A stretch of DNA of 64,000 nucleotides, from positions 62,001 to 126,000 of the forward strand of contig NZ_JBJGED010000019.1 in the NCBI RefSeq assembly GCF_045062745.1, written 5' to 3'. Origin of the DNA: Paenibacillus_AA sp045062745. Lineage in GTDB: Bacteria; Bacillota; Bacilli; Paenibacillales; NBRC-103111. The position numbers and the translations under genes are program-made. The stretch's first letter is position 1. The number at the start of each line of letters is the position of its first letter. Under the pieces are notes generated by a model. It saw only the letters and a program-made list of their open reading frames with translations. It was not told the origin of the DNA and searched no databases. Shown here piece after piece: positions 31,898 to 39,239 of the stretch.

Positions 31898-33064
31898 TCA
31901 GGATGACCCCGCTCGGAACCATTCAATCGCTTCGGCCAGCTTGGCACCCGCGTTCAGGGATTCGGGGATCGGTTGATCGGAGCGGATCGCCCGGACGATG
32001 CCGTTCAGCACCTGCTCCGGCAACTCCATCACCGGCGTCTGGGCCGTCATGGCCACGATGAGTTGCAGCTCGGGCACGACGAAGATGCGGTTGCCTCCCG
32101 AGCCGGCGGCGTAGAACGTCTCCAGCTTTCCTGCGCCCAAGTGCTCGAATTCGGGGGAGAGCGGTTTCGTCCACCAGTAGTAGCCGTAAGCTTGCTTGCT
32201 GATGCTGAGGACGATCCGCTTGGTCAGCGATTCCCGGATCCACGCCTCCGGCAGTACCGTCGTGCCGTCCCACTGGCCCTCCATCATGTACAGCAGCCCG
32301 AGCTTCGCCATGTCTCTCGCGGTCAGGGCGAGTGCCCACGCTCCGATCGTAATGCCTTGGGGATCGTGATTCCAGCTTGGCGTGCGGATGCCTAGCGGCC
32401 GGAACAGCCGGGCCGAAGCGTAGTCGAGCATCGCCTCGCCGGTCGCTCGCTGGAGCACCGCCGATACGAGATGCGCATCGCCGTTGCTGTAATTGAATTT
32501 CGTCCCCGGCTTGTACAGCCCGGGATGCTGCAGAATCGTACGCACCCAGTGATCCGAATGCATCATCTCGACGGAAGCTTGCTCGTTCACATTGTTCCAT
32601 TCCAACCCGGAAGCCATATAGAGCAAATGTTGGATCGTGATCTCGGAGCGGAGCGGATCGTGAGCGAGCTCGGGAAAAAACTCCGCCAGCCGTTGATCGA
32701 CGCTGTGCAGCTTGCCTTCCTTCAGCGCAATCCCGACCAGAGCGGAAGTCAGGCTCTTCGCCACCGACCGCATGTCCTGCGGATCCTCCGGTCCTGTCCG
32801 GTCACTGTAGGCTTCCGCGACCAGACACCCGCCCCGGACGACCACGATGCTGTTCACTTGGCGATCGCGAACCGCCAGGAACGCATCGGCGATCGCGCCC
32901 GAGTCCATCCCTTGCTCCTCGGGGACGGTTGTCTTCCAGTGTTCCGTCGGCCAATGGTCCAGCTTCGGACCCTGAGCCGAGGAACGATTCCATCTTGTAG
33001 GCCAGCCTGAAGATGCCCCGCTTGACCGATTCAAGGACTTCGTAGCAGATTTCGATGATTTCAC
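31898..33064 (-). CDS. Serine beta-lactamase-like (class C/PBP4-type) hydrolase
   Basis: A 388-residue serine hydrolase of the beta-lactamase family without a signal peptide, so probably cytosolic. Catalytic motifs: S-V-A-K in DMRSVAKSLTSALVG (about 103) and Y-S-N in FNYSNGDAHL. Such proteins are mostly esterases or D-peptidases of unknown substrate, not antibiotic resistance enzymes. The GTG start has GGGAGG 9 nt upstream; the first 35 residues are rich in Ser and Arg and may not be needed. It is convergent with the deacetylase, only 4 nt apart. Confidence 0.88.
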   Translation of the reverse strand: MKSSKSATKSLNRSSGASSGWPTRWNRSSAQGPKLDHWPTEHWKTTVPEEQGMDSGAIADAFLAVRDRQVNSIVVVRGGCLVAEAYSDRTGPEDPQDMRSVAKSLTSALVGIALKEGKLHSVDQRLAEFFPELAHDPLRSEITIQHLLYMASGLEWNNVNEQASVEMMHSDHWVRTILQHPGLYKPGTKFNYSNGDAHLVSAVLQRATGEAMLDYASARLFRPLGIRTPSWNHDPQGITIGAWALALTARDMAKLGLLYMMEGQWDGTTVLPEAWIRESLTKRIVLSISKQAYGYYWWTKPLSPEFEHLGAGKLETFYAAGSGGNRIFVVPELQLIVAMTAQTPVMELPEQVLNGIVRAIRSDQPIPESLNAGAKLAEAIEWFRAGSS

Positions 33065-33307
33065 TCCGACGGGTCCTCCCTATCCATTTTTTTCTCTATG
33101 TTGTGCGATACTCTAGTGTCCATCATACTTGGCGAATATGAAAGGGAAATGAAAGGAAGCTGAAAGCCAGCTGAATGTTGGCTGAACATAGGCTGAATGC
33201 CGTGGTTCGGATAAGCCCGCCCCCGCGCGGAGTATGAGAACGTTTCGCAGCCCGGAGTCATATTGTAAACGTAGACTTTACTTTTTGACAAAAGGAAGCG
33301 AAACCTT

Positions 33308-34114
33308 GTGCAGCAAGCCATTGCAATACTCGACTCCGGCGTGGGAGGCTTGACCGTCGTGAGGGAAGTGATGCGCCAGCTTCCTCAGGAGAAGGTCATT
33401 TACTTCGGCGATACGGCGAGAACGCCGTACGGTCCTCGTCAAGCGGAAGAAGTCGTCGAGTTCACCCTCCAGATCGTCCAGTACTTGACCCAGTTCAACC
33501 CGAAGATGGTCGTCATCGCCTGCAACACCGCTACCGCGCTGGCGGTCCGGGCCATTCGCGCTTCCGTCACGATTCCGGTGCTCGGTGTCATTCATCCCGG
33601 CGCGCGGGCGGCGATCAAGTCGACGCGGAACGGCCGGGTAGGCGTCATCGGAACCGAGAATACGATCAAGAGTGGCGCCTATCAGCATGCCTTGCAAATG
33701 ATTTCCCCGAATCTGAAAGTGGAAAGTCTGGCTTGTCCGCACCTCGTTCCGATCGTGGAACAAGGTCTGTTCCGGTCCGCGGAGGCTTGGGAGACCGTTC
33801 GGACGTCGCTCGCTCCTCTTCGAACCAGCTCGATCGATTGTCTCATTCTCGGCTGTACTCACTACCCCTTCTTGTCCGAAGCGATCTCGGAAGTGATGGG
33901 GACGGGGGTCAAGCTCATTAATTCGGCGGAAGAGACGGCGCGGGAGATCAGCGCGATTCTCTACCACCGCGGGCAGCTCGCCGCATCGGGGGACGTCCCC
34001 GTGCATCAGTTTTTTTGCAGCGGCGATCCCGCCAAGTTCCAGCACATCGCGCAGGAATGGCTAGGCGATCAGATTGCCCATACGCCGGTAGTCTGGCAGA
34101 TGGCCCGGCTCTAA
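33308..34114 (+). CDS. racE: Glutamate racemase
   Basis: A 268-residue enzyme giving D-glutamate for peptidoglycan (MurI/RacE). The two catalytic cysteines are in VVIACNTATALA and LILGCTHYPFL, with DSGVGGLTVV at the N-terminus and the GDTARTPYG substrate loop. Start GTG behind AAAGGAAG. It sits in the cell-wall gene group and ends in a strong terminator. Confidence 0.97.
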   Translation: MQQAIAILDSGVGGLTVVREVMRQLPQEKVIYFGDTARTPYGPRQAEEVVEFTLQIVQYLTQFNPKMVVIACNTATALAVRAIRASVTIPVLGVIHPGARAAIKSTRNGRVGVIGTENTIKSGAYQHALQMISPNLKVESLACPHLVPIVEQGLFRSAEAWETVRTSLAPLRTSSIDCLILGCTHYPFLSEAISEVMGTGVKLINSAEETAREISAILYHRGQLAASGDVPVHQFFCSGDPAKFQHIAQEWLGDQIAHTPVVWQMARL

Positions 34115-34146
34115 CGGCGCCCTGCGCTATTACAATGTGAAATCGC

Positions 34147-34175
34147 GAAGACCAGAGCGACGCTCTGGTCTTTTT
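34147..34175 (+). terminator. Terminator of the glutamate racemase gene
   Basis: The stem AAGACCAGAGCG/CGCTCTGGTCTT has a one-base loop centre and ends in TTTTTGG. No other feature is visible up to the next gene at 34302. Confidence 0.85.
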
Positions 34176-34301
34176 GGAGTTAGGATGAAAGGTTTCCTCT
34201 AGTACAGGGTTCAACCATCTCCGGGCGCCCGGCAGCGGGCATCACAACATTGTCCCCGCGCATAAGCATGGGTATCACCATGTAACAGGGAGGCAATACG
34301 C

Positions 34302-35429
34302 ATGGCTGTGCCTTATGTCATTCAACCGGGCGATACATGGTTTCGTCTCGCCGAACGGACGGGGGTGCCCGTCGGGGAACTGGCCGAGCTGAATCGGAAC
34401 ATGCACCCGGGCCCATCCGAATACTTGTTACCGGGGCAAGTGATCTTCGTCCCGATCGCCCCGATGGAGCGGCGTCTCGTCGATCGGGCCCGGAAGGGCG
34501 AGCTGCTGACGGGGGCGGGACCGTATGGCTATGTCGAGCTCATCCGCGACGTCCAGCTGTTCATGATCCGCTATCCGTTCGTGCAGCTGGAATGGATCGG
34601 CCGCAGCGTCATGGGGCGGCCGATCCCGGTCGTCCGCCTTGGGATCGGGCCGTACGAGGTGCACGCCAATGGCGCGTTCCATGCGAACGAGTGGATCACC
34701 ACCCCGCTCCTGATGCGATTCATGGAGCAGCTGTCGGAGGCGGTCTCTCGCGGAAGCGGACTGGGGAAGATGGATCCGCGGGAGGTCCGAAGCTTGTACA
34801 GCGACGTCACGCTATGGGTCGTGCCTATGGTGAACCCGGACGGCGTCGAGCTCGTCCACGGCGGGATATGGCCGGACCACCCTTACGGCTCGCGGCTCTT
34901 GGAATGGAATCGGGGAAGCTGGAACTTCACCGGCTGGAAGGCCAATATCCGCGGGGTCGACCTGAACGACCAATTCCCCGCGTTCTGGGAAGAGGAACGG
35001 GACCGGCGCACGGCAGGCGCACCCGGACCGGGGCCGCGCGACTATACGGGCATCGCGCCGCTCACTGAGCCGGAGGCGCAGGCGATGGCGCAGTTCACCC
35101 GCTACCGGGACTTCCGGCTGGCTCTTGCTTTTCACACTCAGGGAGAAGAGATATACTGGAACTATCGCGGGCTGGAGCCGTCCGCCTCGGCCGGTATCGC
35201 CGAACGGCTCGGCCTGGCGAGCGGCTACAAGCCTGTCAAGCTGTCCGGCAGCGACGCCGGCTACAAGGACTGGTTCATCCTGCAATACCGCCGTCCGGCG
35301 TTCACGGTTGAACTGGGACAAGGCGTCAATCCGCTGCCGCTCGAGCAGTTCCCGGACATCTATGCGCGGATGGAGCCGCTCCTGCTGGAAGCGATGCGGG
35401 CGGCGAGGGAACTGACAGGTGATCGATAA
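34302..35429 (+). CDS. LysM-M14 metallopeptidase, gamma-D-glutamyl-meso-diaminopimelate peptidase type
   Basis: A 375-residue carboxypeptidase-fold enzyme. An N-terminal LysM domain (3-51; YVIQPGDTWFRLAERTGV) binds peptidoglycan. The M14 domain has zinc ligands H127 and E130 (FHANEW) and H278 (LAFHTQGE), and catalytic E337 (FTVELGQG). This is the layout of endopeptidase I of spore formers, which cleaves the D-Glu to diaminopimelate bond in spore or wall peptides. No signal peptide is seen, consistent with action in the mother cell or forespore. A GGGAGG site precedes the ATG. Confidence 0.92.
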   Translation: MAVPYVIQPGDTWFRLAERTGVPVGELAELNRNMHPGPSEYLLPGQVIFVPIAPMERRLVDRARKGELLTGAGPYGYVELIRDVQLFMIRYPFVQLEWIGRSVMGRPIPVVRLGIGPYEVHANGAFHANEWITTPLLMRFMEQLSEAVSRGSGLGKMDPREVRSLYSDVTLWVVPMVNPDGVELVHGGIWPDHPYGSRLLEWNRGSWNFTGWKANIRGVDLNDQFPAFWEEERDRRTAGAPGPGPRDYTGIAPLTEPEAQAMAQFTRYRDFRLALAFHTQGEEIYWNYRGLEPSASAGIAERLGLASGYKPVKLSGSDAGYKDWFILQYRRPAFTVELGQGVNPLPLEQFPDIYARMEPLLLEAMRAARELTGDR

Positions 35430-35451
35430 CTGGAATGTGTAGGGAGGACAT

Positions 35452-35688
35452 ATGTCAAACTGGTGGAAGAGGGGGCTGTCAGCAGGCAGATCGGCCCTCA
35501 TCGTGTTGGCCGGCGTACTGCTGCTTTATTTTGGCGTCCCGGCGACATCTTATGCTTGCGCCTGCAACGGCATGCCGTCCGCGGCACGACTGCTTATGAT
35601 CGCCGTATTCGTAGGCGCCGGGATTATACTGACGGTCTTTGTGGTTATAGTAATCCTAATCGGCCGCAAAAACCGCAAAACGAAATAA
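35452..35688 (+). CDS. Small two-helix membrane protein (78 aa)
   Basis: A 78-residue protein with two hydrophobic helices (about 15-34 and 46-69) separated by a short loop with a CAC motif and a basic C-terminal end. GGGAGG lies directly upstream of the ATG. It is 22 nt behind the LysM-M14 gene, likely the same transcript. Function unknown. Confidence 0.7.
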   Translation: MSNWWKRGLSAGRSALIVLAGVLLLYFGVPATSYACACNGMPSAARLLMIAVFVGAGIILTVFVVIVILIGRKNRKTK

Positions 35689-35769
35689 CCGGGCCGGAAG
35701 AAAAGCCGCGCTTCCGGCCAGAGCGATCGAAGCCTGGAGGAAGGCGCGGCGTGCGAGGAGGAGATTCGC

Positions 35770-36009
35770 TTGAATAAATGGCTGTCGCTGAGACATTGGT
35801 CGCATGTCATTCGCAGGGTGGTGCGGCTCTTGGCGTCGCCCCGAATCCCGGTACGCGAAAAGCTGCTGTTCCTGATCCCGGTCGTCGTCTACTGGGTGAT
35901 GCCGGACGCGCTGCCCTTCCTGCCGATCGACGACATCGCCGTGACGATGCTGCTCATGGGCTGGTTCTCCGGCCGGATGGAGTCGAAGTACGACATGTCC
36001 GACCGTTAA
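35770..36009 (+). CDS. DUF1232/YkvA-like small membrane protein
   Basis: A 79-residue protein starting with TTG behind GAGGAGGAG. It matches the DUF1232 pattern: PVREKLLFLIPVVVYWVMP, then DALPFLPIDDIAVTMLLMG, with two membrane-associated helices. Function unknown. Its stop codon overlaps the stop of the convergent AI-2E family permease gene by 4 nt. Confidence 0.75.
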   Translation: MNKWLSLRHWSHVIRRVVRLLASPRIPVREKLLFLIPVVVYWVMPDALPFLPIDDIAVTMLLMGWFSGRMESKYDMSDR

Positions 36010-37088
36010 TACTCCCCGCTTGGCAGGCGGATCCATCGCCTCAGGTAGCCTTGGTCCATAAGCGCCTTGATAAGAATGATCAGGATCGGCGACAGGATGA
36101 GGCCGGCTACCCCGAAGAGCGAGAGGGAGATCATCATGAACGACAGCATCGTGAAGGCGGATACGCCGAGGGAGTCGCCTGTAATCTTCGGCTCCATGAT
36201 TTGGCGCACGAGGATGACGACGACGAGTACGACAGTGATCCAGATCGCCAGCGTCGTGTCTCCGACAATGAACAGGTAGATGATCCATGGAATGAACACC
36301 GTCGACACTCCGAGCAGCGGGAGCACGTCGAAGAACGCAGCCAGGAGCGAGATGGACAGTACGTTTTTGACGCCGAGCAGGAGCAGCGCGATGAAGATGA
36401 TGACGAAAGTCAGCGTGATGAGCTTGAGCTGCGCCTTCAAGTAGGTGACGATTCCCTTCAATACGTTCTCCTTCAGGAAGAAGAAGGCGTTCTTGAACGT
36501 GCGGGGCGTTTTCTCAGTTGCGAGCCGCTTCCAAGTCTCGATCTCGATGCTTAGGAAATAGGCGAGAATAATCCCGATGGAGAAGTTCACCATAAAGCTG
36601 GAGAACGTCGTCAGCTGCGAGAATATCCATCCCAGGAACTTGGCGGCGAGCTCGGCGCCCCGGGTCGTAATCGTGCCTGCGTATGATTTGGTCTTCTCCA
36701 CGACGTCCTCCGGCAGTGCCTCCATCTTGGATTGCCAATAGGCGGCATTATTCACGATCTGATCCTGGAGAATCCGGGCGTATTCCGGAATTTTCTGCGA
36801 GAGCGAGTAGATCTGTGCGGCGAAGATCGCACCCAGCCCGATGAAGACGGCCAAAATAATGAGGATGAACAGCATCGTGGAGATGGCGGTGGCGATCGAC
36901 TTTTTCATCCCGCGGCGGTTCAGGAACTTGGCCAGCGGTTCGATGATCATGAAGATGACGAAGGCCATGAAGATCGGGGTCGCGATTCGATACATGTAGC
37001 TGAACGCCAGCATGAACAGGTACACGGTTAGAACCATGAGTCCGATATCGAAGATCGTTTTGTAGTATTTTTTGTAGAAAGAAAGCAT
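36006..37088 (-). CDS. AI-2E family (TqsA/YtvI-like) permease
   Basis: A 360-residue integral membrane protein with about eight helices and the family features LAKFLNRRGMKKSIATAIST (about 54-73), FLKENVLKGIVTYLKAQLKL (about 199-218) and a C-terminal run GVAGLILSPILIILIKALM. Family members export quorum signals or act as Na+/H+ antiporters; the substrate here is unknown. The start has GAGGTGAA upstream. Confidence 0.92.
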   Translation of the reverse strand: MLSFYKKYYKTIFDIGLMVLTVYLFMLAFSYMYRIATPIFMAFVIFMIIEPLAKFLNRRGMKKSIATAISTMLFILIILAVFIGLGAIFAAQIYSLSQKIPEYARILQDQIVNNAAYWQSKMEALPEDVVEKTKSYAGTITTRGAELAAKFLGWIFSQLTTFSSFMVNFSIGIILAYFLSIEIETWKRLATEKTPRTFKNAFFFLKENVLKGIVTYLKAQLKLITLTFVIIFIALLLLGVKNVLSISLLAAFFDVLPLLGVSTVFIPWIIYLFIVGDTTLAIWITVVLVVVILVRQIMEPKITGDSLGVSAFTMLSFMMISLSLFGVAGLILSPILIILIKALMDQGYLRRWIRLPSGEY

Positions 37089-37234
37089 CGGTTCACCTCA
37101 CTGTCATTCGCCCGGAAGAAGGGTCTCCCACTATTTTACATGGTACAAACCGCAAGAGCAACGAACCGACCATTAGACGATGCGCGGAAAACATGATATG
37201 ATTTTGATGATCCATGGGACAAGGAGTGACGAGC

Positions 37235-37534
37235 ATGAACTGCAAAATAACGCGCAGCGCGGCCAAGGTACTAGAAAAGGAATTGGCTCTGGAAGAAAAT
37301 AAAGGCTTGAAGGTCAGAGTGAAAGTGGAGTTCACGCATAACGGACTTGTCCAGTATGCCTTGGGATTGGACGAGCAGGACGAGAATGATGTGGTCGTGA
37401 TGACCGATAAAGGCATTGAAGTGCTGCTGGAGAAAAACGACGACACGCTTGACGGCGTCAAAATCGACTACTTGTACGTCCCGAATGAAGGGTTCTTCAT
37501 CACCAACCCAAGCAAGACGGGCTCCCGGGTGTAG
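37235..37534 (+). CDS. HesB/YneR family iron-sulfur biosynthesis domain protein
   Basis: A 99-residue protein of the HesB-like superfamily (MNCKITRSAAKVLEKELA; later EGFFITNPSK). It has only one cysteine, near the N-terminus, so it lacks the Cys-x-Cys of true A-type Fe-S carriers; this is typical of the YneR/YqkB-like subgroup with unclear role. The start is the ATG behind AAGGAGTGA; an in-frame ATG 21 nt earlier precedes that site. The DUF1450 gene follows 44 nt downstream. Confidence 0.8.
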   Translation: MNCKITRSAAKVLEKELALEENKGLKVRVKVEFTHNGLVQYALGLDEQDENDVVVMTDKGIEVLLEKNDDTLDGVKIDYLYVPNEGFFITNPSKTGSRV

Positions 37535-37578
37535 AGCTACGGGCACGGTTGTCGGATCAGTGAAAGGAATGCCAGACG

Positions 37579-37803
37579 ATGGCCAACGATATCCGGATTT
37601 GTGACAAATGCAGGCATATGAAGGTGAAAACGACGCTGGCCAAGCTGGACAAGCTGGCCCCCGGCACCGAGGTGAAGGTGGGGTGCAAGTCCTACTGCGG
37701 ACCTTGCTCGCGGGCGGCGTTCATCTTCATCAATGGCCGGTATATTACCGCGCCGACGGAAGACGAAGCGATCGAAAAAGCACGGAAATACATCAAAGCT
37801 TGA
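37579..37803 (+). CDS. DUF1450 (YuzB-like) small protein with CxxC motifs
   Basis: A 74-residue protein with CDKCRHM and CKSYCGPCSRAAFIFINGRY, a pattern of metal- or redox-type cysteines, matching DUF1450. Function unknown. GAAAGGAA lies upstream of the ATG. It probably shares a transcript with the HesB-like gene. Confidence 0.82.
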   Translation: MANDIRICDKCRHMKVKTTLAKLDKLAPGTEVKVGCKSYCGPCSRAAFIFINGRYITAPTEDEAIEKARKYIKA

Positions 37804-37809
37804 TGAACG

Positions 37810-37856
37810 AAAAGAAGAGCAGCTTTTCCGTCATGGAAAGGATGCTCTTCTCTTAC
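37810..37856 (+). terminator. Terminator of the HesB-like/DUF1450 operon
   Basis: An interrupted stem AAGAGCA-TTTCC pairs with GGAAA-TGCTCTT across loop GTCAT, followed by CTCTTACTTT. Confidence 0.65.
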
Positions 37857-37872
37857 TTTCGGGTTCCATCGC

Positions 37873-38157
37873 TCAGCGATTGCCCTTGCGCTTCCGTCCC
37901 TTGACGGCCCGGTTGGCGGCGGAAGCGCTGGGGGCACGCTCCGGACGCGGCCGCGGGCGCTGTCTCGATTGCTTCACCTTCCGGAACAGGAATAGCCCGT
38001 TCAATACACCCGCGAGCCCGATCACGACCAGCATAAGCTGGAGCGAAAGCGAGTCCGGATGCCGCAGGAAGGCGTAGAGGGATATACCGGCGAACAAGAG
38101 CGCCAGAGCGAGCTCCAGGATGGCCAAATGCCGGAGCAGTCTGTGATTCGGGATCAT
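37873..38157 (-). CDS. Small two-helix membrane protein (94 aa)
   Basis: A 94-residue protein with two transmembrane helices (about 9-29 and 38-58) and a very basic C-terminal tail rich in Arg and Pro. GAGGTG lies just ahead of the ATG. An overlapping open frame (37853-38164) in another phase gives an implausible Arg/Pro-rich product, so this one is preferred. Function unknown. Confidence 0.65.
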   Translation of the reverse strand: MIPNHRLLRHLAILELALALLFAGISLYAFLRHPDSLSLQLMLVVIGLAGVLNGLFLFRKVKQSRQRPRPRPERAPSASAANRAVKGRKRKGNR

Positions 38158-38429
38158 GCCGCACCTCGTAGGGGGAGCTCCGGCCGCAGCCGGGGTTGTT
38201 CTCTCATCATAGCATATAGGCGGAGGCTTCTCCTACTTTCCTGCTAGAAGGGGTGGCGGACGTCCTCATAGGATGGATGGCCGGGAGGGAGAAACACACA
38301 GAAGTTTTGCGCCAATCGGGCATCTGTCCAATCCATGTTCGCCCTTTCTTCATACTGTGGTTAATGTGGTGCAGCCACTAACGATGGGTTACGAGAGAGA
38401 AGCAAGAACTAGGGATAGGCATGAGGCGC

Positions 38430-38508
38430 TGGTTGCGGACCTGGAAGGTCGTCCGCAGGGGGTGTCTTCCCCCGCAGAAAACCGGGTTATTACAACCCGG
38501 TTTTCCGT
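38430..38508 (+). other. Three stacked hairpins ending in an intrinsic terminator
   Basis: Within the gene-free stretch 38158-38625, three helices follow one another: TGCGGACCT...GGTCGTCCGCA, GGGGG...CCCCC, and an 11-bp perfect stem AAAACCGGGTT/AACCCGGTTTT (38478-38504) followed by CCGTTTC. No coding frame of quality ends here, so this could be the 3' end of a small RNA or a leader. The upstream part (38200-38420) shows nothing I can name. Confidence 0.4.
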
Positions 38509-38625
38509 TTCTTCCCACCGTGTGTCTCAGGAATGCAATAGAGTTGCAAGAAAAATAGGAAAAAAGAACGATGCTTTCATAGAGATGATCCTTTATGCTT
38601 GGGTAAGCATCTATAGAAAATCGAC

Positions 38626-38746
38626 AAACTTCGAACAATCTCGAACCGGCAAACCTGGCGAAAGCCAGCGTCGCAAAGCTACAGGGGCTACTGCCAGTAC
38701 TTGGGCAACGCCAGCCAGCTACCGAAAGAGGGTTGAAGTTTTTTAT
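38626..38746 (+). ncRNA. Cyclic-di-GMP-I (GEMM-I) riboswitch
   Basis: The conserved GEMM-I core is present in order: GGCAAACC (near 38648), a GCGAAAGC tetraloop hairpin, GTCGCAAAGCTACAGGG (the ligand pocket and loop), a variable P3 arm, and CCAGCTACCGAAAG closing the structure. The outer strand AAACTTC (38626-38632) can pair with GAAGTTT (38735-38741), and TTTTTTATTTT follows at once, so closing of the outer helix may act as a terminator; the direction of control is an inference. It lies 60 nt upstream of the 96-aa gene at 38805. Confidence 0.88.
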
Positions 38747-38804
38747 TTTCATACCTCCATCGGACCGATCAGTTTCCAAATCACAGCTAAGGAGAGGATA
38801 ACCC

Positions 38805-39095
38805 GTGAACGGCACTTCATTCGCGGCGGAGCAAGGATTTTATTTCAAAGTGGGCGGCGATTTCTTCGGCATGTACCAGACGTCCGAAGGCCCGAAGCTG
38901 TTTTTCAACAGAGACAAGTACAAACTAAGCGACAACTGCTGGGATGTAGAGCTCGTCATCGGTCGCGACAACAGCCTGTTCACGTTTTATTGGAAGGGCG
39001 AGGTCAAGATCTCGTTCCGATGTCCCGGGCATTATGCCAAGTTCTTAACATGGTTCCACCTGCTGCTGGGCAAGACGAATCCGCAATGGGCTTAA
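38805..39095 (+). CDS. Uncharacterised 96-aa protein under a c-di-GMP riboswitch
   Basis: A GTG-started, 96-residue protein with AAGGAGAGG just upstream. It is rich in aromatic residues (FYFKVGGDFFGMYQTSEG, LFFNRDKYKLSDNCWDVE, FTFYWKGEVKISFRCPGH) and looks like an all-beta fold. There is no signal peptide or membrane helix. I do not recognise a family. Because a GEMM-I riboswitch precedes it and no other gene follows in tight spacing, its level must depend on c-di-GMP, which suggests a role in the motile to sessile switch or in sporulation or surface properties. Confidence 0.8.
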   Translation: MNGTSFAAEQGFYFKVGGDFFGMYQTSEGPKLFFNRDKYKLSDNCWDVELVIGRDNSLFTFYWKGEVKISFRCPGHYAKFLTWFHLLLGKTNPQWA

Positions 39096-39239
39096 TTGCG
39101 CGACGGGCGTTCGTCCGCTGCATACATAGCGCCGACTATTTGCCAGGCATGGCAAAGGGGGCGCTTTTTTGTTTAGGCTTGGACTTGGCACTCGCGATCT
39201 TTCGCACGCCTCTATTTTGCTATACAATGAAGGAAGATC

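Noticed and set aside
31898..33064. Antibiotic-resistance beta-lactamase
   Set aside because: No signal peptide and only general serine beta-lactamase-fold motifs; most such proteins are esterases or peptidases.
37853..38164. 103-codon open frame overlapping the 94-aa membrane protein gene
   Set aside because: Different phase, Arg/Pro-rich low-quality product; the 94-aa frame has a proper binding site and two membrane helices.
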